NCBI RefSeq assembly: GCF_024756275.1
Contig: NZ_JANUGQ010000025.1
Span: forward strand, 1-64,000
Length of the DNA: 64,000 nucleotides
Source of the DNA: Streptomyces pyxinae
Lineage (GTDB): Bacteria > Actinomycetota > Actinomycetes > Streptomycetales > Streptomycetaceae
Reading direction: 5' to 3'
The position numbers and the translations under genes were made by a program. Positions 8,277 through 15,202 of the stretch are shown here, piece by piece; within the stretch, counting starts at the first letter, position 1; each line of letters opens with the position of its first letter. The notes beneath the pieces were generated by a model. That model did no database searches. It was given only the letters and a program-made list of their open reading frames with translations, and was not told the origin of the DNA.

Positions 8277-9338
8277 TCAGTCCAGCGGCAATTCCGCCGC
8301 GACGGCCTCCGCGATCTGAGCGGCGTTCAGTGCGCCGCCTTTGCGCAGATTGTCGCCGCAGACGAAGAGTTCCAGCGCCCGTTCGTCGTCCGGCGCCCGC
8401 CGCACCCGGCCGACCCAGGTCGGGTCGGTGCCCACCACGTCGGCCGGGGTCGGGAAGCCGGCTGCCGCCGGATCGTCGTAGAGCACCACGCCCGGCGAGG
8501 TGGCCAGGATCTCGTGCGCCCTGGCGACCTCCACCGGCCGCTCGAACCGGGCGTGCACGGAGACGGAGTGGGCGCCGATCACCGGGACACGTACACAGGT
8601 GGCCGCCACCGGCAGCCCGGGCAGGCCCAGGATCCGGCGGGTCTCGGCGCGGATCCGCAGTTCCTCGGAGGACCAGCCGTCCGCCTGGAGCGTGCCGGAC
8701 CAGGGCACCACGTTCAGGGCCAGTGGGGCGGCGAACGGCCCGGCCGCGGCGTCGCCCAGGGCCCGCCGCACATCGCCGGGGGCCGTACCCAGCTCCGTAC
8801 CGGCCACCGCGGCCAGTTGCTCGCGCAGGGCGGCGACCCCGGCCCGTCCGGCGCCACCAGCCGCCTGATACGCGGAGACGACCAGCTCGGTCAGCCCGAA
8901 CTCGGCGTGCAGGGCGCCCACCGCGACGATCAGCGCCAGGGTGGTGCACCCGGGGGACGCGACGATGCCGAGCGGGCGGACCCGGGCGGCATGGCCGTTG
9001 ATCTCGGGGACCACCAGCGGCACGTCCGGGTCGTCCCGGAAGGCGGGCGAGGCGTCCACCACGACGGTGCCCCGCCCGGCGGCGACCGGCGCCCAGCGCG
9101 CGGCCACCTCCCCGGGCGCCAGGAACAGCGCCACGTCGGCGCCGGCCAGCGACTCCTCGGTGACCGCCCGCACCTCGGTCGGCTCGCCACGCACGGTCAG
9201 GGTGCGGCCGGCCGAGCGCGGGGACGCGAGCAGCCTGATCTCACCCCAGACATCGGCGTGCTGCGACAGGATGCCGAGCATCACCGCGCCGACGGCCCCG
9301 GTCGCCCCGACCACCGCCAGCGCCGGCTTGCGCGCCAT
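8277..9338 (-). CDS. asd: Aspartate-semialdehyde dehydrogenase
   Basis: 353 residues. An N-terminal NAD(P)-binding motif (VVGATGAVG, about residues 9-17) is followed by the catalytic Cys131 in SPGCTTLAL and the catalytic-domain His in VPVIGAHSVSVHARF. It reduces beta-aspartyl phosphate to aspartate semialdehyde, the branch-point step for lysine/diaminopimelate, threonine, methionine and isoleucine. It lies downstream of ask in the same orientation with about 205 bp between. The active-site segment reads SPGC rather than the more usual NPNC, a variant I would expect to be functional. Confidence 0.93.
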   Translation of the reverse strand: MARKPALAVVGATGAVGAVMLGILSQHADVWGEIRLLASPRSAGRTLTVRGEPTEVRAVTEESLAGADVALFLAPGEVAARWAPVAAGRGTVVVDASPAFRDDPDVPLVVPEINGHAARVRPLGIVASPGCTTLALIVAVGALHAEFGLTELVVSAYQAAGGAGRAGVAALREQLAAVAGTELGTAPGDVRRALGDAAAGPFAAPLALNVVPWSGTLQADGWSSEELRIRAETRRILGLPGLPVAATCVRVPVIGAHSVSVHARFERPVEVARAHEILATSPGVVLYDDPAAAGFPTPADVVGTDPTWVGRVRRAPDDERALELFVCGDNLRKGGALNAAQIAEAVAAELPLD

Positions 9339-9543
9339 CAGCCGGCCGCCCGCGCGCCGGGGACCCGGGCGCCGGAAATCCGGGCGGGCCCGGCGCCCCC
9401 ACGGGGACCGGGACCATGACCGGCGGGACCGGGACCGGGACCACGACCGATCGGACCGGGGCCGGGAGCCGTCCGCGCACCGGGTCGCCGGGCGGCGGCG
9501 CGCAGCGGCGCCACCGCCCGGCGACCGGGGCGGGCGGCAGGGG

Positions 9544-10065
9544 TCACCGGCCGGTGCCGCCGTAGACGACCGCCTCGTCCGAGTCGCTGTCGAGGCCGAA
9601 GGCGGTGTGCACGGCGCGCACGGCCTCGGTGACGTCCTCGGCGCGGGTGACCACCGAGATACGGATCTCCGAGGTGGAGATCAGCTCAATGTTGACACCC
9701 GCGTCCGACAGCGCCTCGAAGAAGCCGGCGGTCACGCCCGGGTTGGTCTTCATACCGGCGCCGACCAGCGAGATCTTGGCGATCTGGTCGTCGTACCGCA
9801 GCGACTCGAAGCCGACGCCCGCCTTCTGCTTCTCCAGGGCGTCGATGGCCTTGCGGCCCTCCGCCTTGGGCAGGGTGAAGGAGATGTCGGTCAGCCCGGT
9901 GGACGCGGCGGAGACGTTCTGCACCACCATGTCGATGTTGATCTCGTTGTCCGCGATGGCGCGGAAGATCGCGGCGGCCTCGCCCGGCTTGTCCGGCACT
10001 CCGACGACAGTGATCTTCGCCTCGGAGGTGTCGTGGGCGACACCGGAGATGATGGCCTGCTCCAC
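9544..10065 (-). CDS. Internal in-frame start for the aspartate kinase beta subunit
   Basis: Within ask, codon 251 is a GTG (10063-10065) opening VEQAIISGVA, preceded 8 nt upstream by GAGGGG (reverse complement of 10074-10079). A product of 173 residues would consist of the ACT regulatory domains only. Corynebacterium and related actinobacteria are known to make such an overlapping beta subunit, and the holoenzyme is alpha2beta2. The ribosome site is visible; translation from it is inference. Confidence 0.7.
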   Translation of the reverse strand: MEQAIISGVAHDTSEAKITVVGVPDKPGEAAAIFRAIADNEINIDMVVQNVSAASTGLTDISFTLPKAEGRKAIDALEKQKAGVGFESLRYDDQIAKISLVGAGMKTNPGVTAGFFEALSDAGVNIELISTSEIRISVVTRAEDVTEAVRAVHTAFGLDSDSDEAVVYGGTGR

Positions 10066-10815
10066 CTTGCGGTCCCCTCGCGGTTCGTTGCTGACCCAGG
10101 TGCCCTGGAGCCCCGAGAACGAGGACCGGACGTGGATCGGGATGTTGTATCGGCGTGCGTACTCGACGCACCGGTGCAGCAGCACCTTGGAGCCGGAGCT
10201 GGCGAGCTCCAGCATGTCCTCGAAGGAGATCCAGTCGATCTTCCGGGCCTTCTTCACGACCCGGGGGTCGGCGGTGAAGACGCCGTCGACATCGGTGTAG
10301 ATCTCACAGACCTCGGCGTCCAGCGCCGCGGCGAGCGCGACGGCGGTGGTGTCGGAGCCACCGCGGCCGAGGGTGGTGATGTCCTTCTTATCCTGGGAGA
10401 CGCCCTGGAAGCCCGCGACGATGGCGATGTTGCCCTCGTCGAGCGCCGTACGGATCCGGCCCGGCGTGACATCGATGATGCGCGCCTTGTTGTGGACCGA
10501 GTCGGTGATGACGCCGGCCTGGCTGCCGGTGAACGACTGCGCCTCGTGGCCCAGGTTTTTGATCGCCATGGCCAGCAGCGCCATGGAGATCCGCTCTCCG
10601 GCGGTCAGCAGCATGTCGAATTCGCGTCCGGCAGGGATCGGGGATACCTGCTCGGCGAGATCGATCAACTCGTCCGTCGTGTCGCCCATCGCGGATACCA
10701 CGACGACCACCTGGTGGCCGCTCTTCTTGGCATCGACGATTCGCTTGGCGACGCGCTTGATGCCCTCGGCATCGGCTACGGAGGAGCCTCCGTACTTCTG
10801 CACGACAAGGCCCAC
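9544..10815 (-). CDS. ask: Aspartate kinase (alpha subunit)
   Basis: 423 residues. The kinase domain opens with VVQKYGGSSV and includes FQGVS, TTLGRGGSDT and YTDVDGVFTADPR. The C-terminal third holds two ACT domains (VVGVPDKPGEAAAIF and VGAGMKTNPGVTAGFFEAL). It phosphorylates aspartate and is the first, feedback-regulated step of the aspartate family pathway. It starts at the GTG 10813-10815, preceded by GAGGAG with good spacing. Length and domains match actinobacterial LysC. It has an internal in-frame start for a regulatory beta subunit (separate entry) and is followed by asd. Confidence 0.97.
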   Translation of the reverse strand: MGLVVQKYGGSSVADAEGIKRVAKRIVDAKKSGHQVVVVVSAMGDTTDELIDLAEQVSPIPAGREFDMLLTAGERISMALLAMAIKNLGHEAQSFTGSQAGVITDSVHNKARIIDVTPGRIRTALDEGNIAIVAGFQGVSQDKKDITTLGRGGSDTTAVALAAALDAEVCEIYTDVDGVFTADPRVVKKARKIDWISFEDMLELASSGSKVLLHRCVEYARRYNIPIHVRSSFSGLQGTWVSNEPRGDRKVEQAIISGVAHDTSEAKITVVGVPDKPGEAAAIFRAIADNEINIDMVVQNVSAASTGLTDISFTLPKAEGRKAIDALEKQKAGVGFESLRYDDQIAKISLVGAGMKTNPGVTAGFFEALSDAGVNIELISTSEIRISVVTRAEDVTEAVRAVHTAFGLDSDSDEAVVYGGTGR

Positions 10816-11200
10816 GTGCGCTCCTCGCTCAGTCCGTTGTGCGGTCGGCTCAGTCTAACGAGCGGCCGAAAAGCGCCCCTGAACAATCACATGGTGAGAT
10901 GTCCCGCTCACCCTGTGATCAACAGGTGATCGACCACCGATCGTCCCGATCGGCAGGTGATCCTCCCCGGACGATCGCCTCCTGGCCGCCACCGATCGGT
11001 CACTGACCGGCCGGTACCGGCGCGGTCCGCGCGGAGCGGTCCGGCGATCGCCGTGAGAGCGCCCCACGGCCGCTCGCCGGAGTGCCTGCCCCGGCCGCGC
11101 CTGCTTATCCGGAACGTGAGGCGGCTCACGCGCGCCCGTGCCCGGGGCACGGCGGCCCCGGCCGTCCGGGTGACACCGTCGGCCCGGGCCGACGGCGGGG
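10816..11200. other. Intergenic region upstream of ask
   Basis: 385 bp without a supported gene. It separates ask from the DUF5063 gene, both on the minus strand, so it should hold the ask promoter. A repeat structure at 10923-10962 is described separately. Nothing else stands out. Confidence 0.5.
10923..10962. promoter_or_regulatory. Direct repeats flanking a palindrome upstream of ask
   Basis: CAGGTGATC occurs at 10923-10931 and 10954-10962. Between them is the inverted repeat CCGATCG-TCC-CGATCGG at 10937-10953. The array lies about 110-150 bp upstream of the ask start and could bind a regulator, but I recognise no known operator. Confidence 0.35.
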
Positions 11201-11860
11201 TTATTTGGCGGTACGCAGGCCCAGCGGGCCCAGGATCTCGGCGGCCATGACCCGGCCCGCCTCCTCGGCCAGGGTGTCCTCGGCCAGGTCCTCGTCGGTG
11301 TCCAGCCCGTCCAGCGCCTCCAGTGGCTGGTCCAGCCGGACGTGCGAGACCAGCGACTGAAGGGCGCGCAGGGTCGCGGAGGCGGTCGGGCCCCAGTTGG
11401 AGAAGTACGAGAACTGCCACCACCACAGCGCCTCGGTGGTGCGGCCCGCCCGGTAGTGGGTCAGCCCGTGGCGCAGGTCGGCGACGATGTCGGCCAGGTT
11501 GTCCGAGATCCGGCACGGCACCGGTGCCCGGCGGGGCTCGTACGGGTCGAAGACCTCGGAGAAGACGTCCACCGGGTCCAGCAGCACCGCGAACCGCTCC
11601 CGCAGCTCGTCCATGTCCAGCTCGGGGCCCGGATCGGGCTCGTACCGCTCCTCGGGGACGATGTCCTCGTGCGCGCCCAGCCGCCCGCCCGCCAGCAGCA
11701 GCTGCGAGACCTCCAGGAGCAGGAAGGGAACCGCGCTGTCGGGTTCGTCGCCCTTGGCCACCTCGGTGGTGGCGACGATGAAGGACTCGATCGAGTCGGC
11801 GATCTGGACCGCGAAACTGTCCGGGTCGAGCCCGTGCGCGTGCAGTGTGGCGTCAGACAT
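11201..11860 (-). CDS. DUF5063-family protein
   Basis: 219 residues, soluble and acidic, of a family conserved in Streptomyces beside recR. Recognisable segments are SFAVQIADSIESFIVATTEV, VDVFSEVFDPYEPR and WWWQFSYFSNWG. No catalytic motif or membrane helix is visible and the function is unknown. The ATG at 11858-11860 is preceded by GGGAGA and overlaps the end of recR by 8 nt, so the two are probably co-translated. The frame extends upstream to 11929 but that part lies inside recR. Confidence 0.8.
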   Translation of the reverse strand: MSDATLHAHGLDPDSFAVQIADSIESFIVATTEVAKGDEPDSAVPFLLLEVSQLLLAGGRLGAHEDIVPEERYEPDPGPELDMDELRERFAVLLDPVDVFSEVFDPYEPRRAPVPCRISDNLADIVADLRHGLTHYRAGRTTEALWWWQFSYFSNWGPTASATLRALQSLVSHVRLDQPLEALDGLDTDEDLAEDTLAEEAGRVMAAEILGPLGLRTAK

Positions 11861-12452
11861 CGAGGAGTCGTCTCCCTTCGAACGCTCGCCCGAGAGTGAC
11901 CTCGTCGGCGTATTCCAGGTCCCCGCCAACGGGAAGCCCGCTGGCGAGGCGCGTGACCTTCAGCCCCATCGGTTTGACCATCCGCGCCAGGTACGTCGCG
12001 GTGGCCTCCCCTTCCAGGTTGGGGTCGGTGGCCAGGATCAGCTCGGTGACCGTGCCGTCCGCGAGCCGGGCGAGCAGCTCACGGATGCGCAGATCGTCCG
12101 GTCCGACGCCTTCGATCGGGCTGATCGCGCCGCCCAGCACGTGATACCGCCCCCGGAATTCGCGCGTCCGCTCGATCGCGACGACGTCCTTGGGCTCCTC
12201 GACCACGCAGATGACCGCGTCCTCCCGGCGGGGGTCGCGGCAGATGCCGCACCGCTCCTCCTGCGCGACGTTCCCGCACACCGCGCAGAACCGGACCTTG
12301 TCCTTGACCTCCAGGAGGGCATGGGCGAGGCGGCGTACGTCGGTGGGCTCGGCCTGGAGGATGTGGAAGGCGATCCGCTGGGCGCTCTTGGGACCGACGC
12401 CGGGCAGTCTGCCCAGTTCGTCGATGAGGTCCTGAACCACGCCTTCGTACAA
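11853..12452 (-). CDS. recR: Recombination mediator RecR
   Basis: 199 residues. An N-terminal helix-hairpin-helix (DELGRLPGVGPKSAQR) is followed by a four-Cys zinc finger (CAVCGN...CGIC, about residues 56-71), a Toprim domain (ICVVEEPKDVVAIE, then LILATDPNLEGEATA) and a C-terminal Walker B-like segment (RLASGLPVGGDLEYAD). It works with RecF/RecO to load RecA at gaps. It lies in an operon order ybaB-recR-DUF5063 on the minus strand, the first two being a very widespread pair. Confidence 0.97.
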   Translation of the reverse strand: MYEGVVQDLIDELGRLPGVGPKSAQRIAFHILQAEPTDVRRLAHALLEVKDKVRFCAVCGNVAQEERCGICRDPRREDAVICVVEEPKDVVAIERTREFRGRYHVLGGAISPIEGVGPDDLRIRELLARLADGTVTELILATDPNLEGEATATYLARMVKPMGLKVTRLASGLPVGGDLEYADEVTLGRAFEGRRLLDV

Positions 12453-12563
12453 CGGAATGCCTCTCCTGGAGTGCTGTGCTGCTTACCGTAGTTGCTGGGC
12501 CCGGCAGTGAGAAGGCCCGTCCGGTCCGGGCGGTCCCGGCCCGGACGGTCCCGTGCGGGAGGA

Positions 12564-12911
12564 TCAGAAGGGCAGGCCCGGGATCCCGCCGCCGCCCAGC
12601 CCCTGGGCGAGCGGGCCGAGCTTCTGCTGCTGGAGGGTCTGGGCGTTCTGGTTGGCCGCCTGCACCGCCGCCACCACCAGATCGGCCAGCGTCTCGGTGT
12701 CCTCCGGGTCCACCGCCTTGGGGTCGATCACCAGGTTGCGCAGCTCGCCGCCGCCGGTGACCGTGGCCCTCACCAGACCGCCGCCCGCCTGGCCTTCGAC
12801 CTCGGTCGCGGCCAGCTCTTCCTGGGCCTTCGCGAGATCCTGCTGCATTTTCTGGGCCTGCTGGAGCAGCTGCTGCATATTGGGCTGGCCACCACCGGGA
12901 ATCACGGTCAC
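12564..12911 (-). CDS. YbaB/EbfC-family nucleoid-associated protein
   Basis: 115 residues, the normal family length. A long N-terminal Gln/Lys-rich helix (QQLLQQAQKMQQDLAKAQEE) is followed by a beta-rich part with VRATVTGGGELRNLVIDPKAV. Family members are small dimers that bind DNA without strong sequence preference. It sits 111 bp upstream of recR in the same direction. Confidence 0.95.
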   Translation of the reverse strand: MTVIPGGGQPNMQQLLQQAQKMQQDLAKAQEELAATEVEGQAGGGLVRATVTGGGELRNLVIDPKAVDPEDTETLADLVVAAVQAANQNAQTLQQQKLGPLAQGLGGGGIPGLPF

Positions 12912-13277
12912 TCCTGGCTGTTCGACAACGGATGTTCGGTATGCCGAGCCTACGTGGTCCCCGGTCGCCGCGCTTCATCCGTACGGTCATCGGCCCGGAG
13001 CCGTACCGACCGGCGCCTCCGGACACCGTCCCGCACCCGGTCCGGGCCGGGTCCGGGACGGTCCGCAGGCCGAGCGCCATCCCTCGTACAGGTGAAACAG
13101 AGACCCGGCCCGTACCCGAGCGCTCCGCCTCGTGCGGGCGGAAATACCGGGGTTTCCCCGCCGTACCCGCCATTCGGCGGTAGGAAAGAGCGTGCGCACC
13201 GGTTACGGAACTTCACGCACCGTACGTCACGGTACGTCACGCATCGCACGTCACGCAGAGCGCAGAGGAGGGCCCCG
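12912..13277. other. Divergent promoter region between ybaB and the SLATT gene
   Basis: 366 bp without a supported gene. Next to the SLATT gene it contains ACGTCACG direct repeats: GTACGTCACG at 13222-13231 and 13232-13241 and GCACGTCACG at 13246-13255. These could be a binding array for a regulator of the SLATT gene. The sequence is only a candidate. Confidence 0.4.
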
Positions 13278-14078
13278 GTGAGCCAGCCGGAGAGACAGCC
13301 CGACGGCCCCGCCCACGGCGAGGGCGTGGGCGGGGGCCGCCGGTGGCGCGGCGGACACCGGCACGGCGACGACCGCCCGCGCGTCGGGGACCGTCCGCGC
13401 ATCGAGGACCTCACCGGCCGCCCTCTGCCGCTCGGCGACTGGGGCGAGCCGGCCGAGCGACTGGACGAGCTCTACCGCTGGGTCGAGACGCACGCCCTGC
13501 GCACCGCCGAGTGGTACCTCTCCGACCGGTTGCTCAAGCGCCGTTGCGCCCGGACGCTGCGGATCGGCACGGCGCTGTGCGGTGTCACCGGGGCGGCCCT
13601 GCCGCTGCTCGAACTGACCGGGGCGGTGCGCGGCGCCGCCGCCTGGGCGTGCCTGGCGCTGCTGGGAGCCGCCGCCTGCCTGGCCTGCGACCGGTATTTC
13701 GGCGTCACCTCGGGCTGGATGCGGGACGTGGCCACCGCCCAGGCCGTGCACCGCCGGCTCCAGGCGCTCCAGTTCGACTGGGCGTCGGAGAGCGTACGGG
13801 AGGTGCTGGGCCCGGCCGAGGGAACGGCCGGCGAGGCGTCCGAGCGGTGCCTCGGGGTGCTGCGCCGGTTCATGGAGGACGTGACGGAGCTGGTCCGGGC
13901 GGAGACGGCGGACTGGATGGTGGAGTTCGGGTCCGGCCCCCCGCCGCCGGCCATGCGCACCGCCCCCGGCGGCGGGCCCGCGCGCCCGGAGCAGGGCCCG
14001 CCGGCCGCCCGCTTCCCGTCCTCCCCGCCGGGCTCCCGCCCGAGCATGCCGCGCCAGCGGCCCCCCGAGCCGCGCTGA
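13278..14078 (+). CDS. SLATT-domain two-TM membrane protein
   Basis: 266 residues. A basic low-complexity N-terminus of about 45 residues is followed by the SLATT-like core: amphipathic helix (LDELYRWVETHALRTAEWYL), two adjacent membrane helices (LRIGTALCGVTGAALPLLEL and AAWACLALLGAAACLACDRY) and a cytoplasmic helical part (AQAVHRRLQALQFDWASE). The C-terminus is Pro-rich. SLATT proteins are predicted membrane effectors of nucleotide-activated conflict systems, but here no cyclase or SLOG partner is adjacent, and the stand-alone form is common in Streptomyces. The GTG at 13278 follows GAGGAGGG. Confidence 0.75.
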   Translation: MSQPERQPDGPAHGEGVGGGRRWRGGHRHGDDRPRVGDRPRIEDLTGRPLPLGDWGEPAERLDELYRWVETHALRTAEWYLSDRLLKRRCARTLRIGTALCGVTGAALPLLELTGAVRGAAAWACLALLGAAACLACDRYFGVTSGWMRDVATAQAVHRRLQALQFDWASESVREVLGPAEGTAGEASERCLGVLRRFMEDVTELVRAETADWMVEFGSGPPPPAMRTAPGGGPARPEQGPPAARFPSSPPGSRPSMPRQRPPEPR

Positions 14079-14083
14079 ATCAC

Positions 14084-14138
14084 CCGTACGGCGGTACCGA
14101 AGTTGCCTTGCCTGTCGGAGGCTTTCGGCACCGTACGG
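14084..14138. terminator. Bidirectional terminator-like hairpin between convergent genes
   Basis: Arms at 14084-14102 and 14122-14138 are complementary with two or three mismatches. It sits just past the SLATT stop and in front of the convergent gene at 14239-14901. Confidence 0.5.
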
Positions 14139-14238
14139 TACGACTCCCGAACGGCCCGGACCCGGTCCCGAGGCCGCGCCGGAGCTGCGGCTCCCTTGCA
14201 CTCCAGGGTCTCCGGGGCCTCCGGGCGCATCCGGGGGC

Positions 14239-14901
14239 TCAGCTGAAGATGATCATCGACCCCTGTCCCAGGCTGCGCGTCGCCGCCGCGTGCAGCCCCA
14301 GCCAGACGTGCCGCTCCCGGGCGAAGGGGCTCTCGTCGTACGGAATCGGTCCGGCCGGCTCCTCCAGCGTGGTGGGCCGGGCCGGGGGCGCGGGCGGGGC
14401 CGGCGGGTTGGCCGGGTCGATGCCGATCGCCGGTGCCACGTACTCCAGCTCGCGCAGCAGCCCCTGTGCCGAGCCCAGCGGTCCCCCTCCGGCCATCAGC
14501 TCGTCGGTGGCGAGCGGCACCGCGAAGTCGAGCGGCACATACGCGCCCGCGTGGTCGTAGTGCCAGACCAGGTGGGACTGCTGGGCGGTCGGCTCGAACA
14601 TCTCCAGCAGCTGCTCGTAATCCCCGCCCAGTTCGTCCACCGGGGTCACCGGCAGCCCGCAGATCTGGAGCAGATACACCCGGCGCAGGAAATGCAGGGC
14701 GTCGTAGTCGAACCCGGCCACCGGGGCCACGTCGCCCGTGAGCCCCGGCATGTAGGAGAAGACGGGCACGGTCGGCAGCCCCGCCTCGCTCAGCGCCTTG
14801 TCGTACGTGGCGATCTCTTCGGCGAAGGGGTTGTCGGGGCTCTGGCACAGCACGTCGACCAGAGGGACCAGCCACAGATCACAGGCCAAGGGGGCACTCA
14901 C
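14239..14901 (-). CDS. Conserved hypothetical protein
   Basis: 220 residues, soluble, not recognised as a characterised family. The N-terminal part (CDLWLVPLVDVLCQSPDNPF and YDKALSEAGLPTVPVFSYMP) is well structured, a Pro-rich linker covers about 165-180, and the end contains RERHVWLGLHAAATRSLGQG. Codon usage is typical of the core genome, so it is a real gene. It starts at GTG 14899-14901. Function unknown. Confidence 0.7.
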   Translation of the reverse strand: MSAPLACDLWLVPLVDVLCQSPDNPFAEEIATYDKALSEAGLPTVPVFSYMPGLTGDVAPVAGFDYDALHFLRRVYLLQICGLPVTPVDELGGDYEQLLEMFEPTAQQSHLVWHYDHAGAYVPLDFAVPLATDELMAGGGPLGSAQGLLRELEYVAPAIGIDPANPPAPPAPPARPTTLEEPAGPIPYDESPFARERHVWLGLHAAATRSLGQGSMIIFS

Positions 14902-15202
14902 TTTCCGATGGACATCACGAATATCACTGATATCGCCGACACCGTCGATATCACCGGCATCACTGACCTGATGAAGATCAGTGAACGAAAACTACGAAAA
15001 CCATGAAAACCACGAAAACCGATGAAACAAAAGCGATGAAACGAGAGCGCTGAGCCGAGATCACCGGCCGGGGCCGACCGGAGCCGACCAGCAGAGAGGA
15101 CGGAGGGGCATGTCCAGGTACATCTCACCGGAACACGGTCCGGCCGGACATCACCGGGAGGCGCGGAGCACGGGCAGGAGGACCGGGGCGTACGAACGTG
15201 GT
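14902..15202. other. AT-rich intergenic stretch with short repeats
   Basis: About 300 bp between two minus-strand genes. From 14911 to 15040 the base composition drops well below the surroundings and is repetitive: GATATCAC/ATCACTGA units at 14911-14985, then CGAAAAC-type units at about 14985-15020. A 32-codon plus-strand frame (14908-15006) reads through the repeats but has no ribosome site. It is more likely promoter DNA for the gene ending at 14239, or a local repeat expansion. Confidence 0.5.

Noticed and set aside
14908..15006. A 32-codon plus-strand frame reading ITDI-type repeats
   Set aside because: No ribosome site and divergent by only 6 bp from a minus-strand start; better explained as a repeat region.
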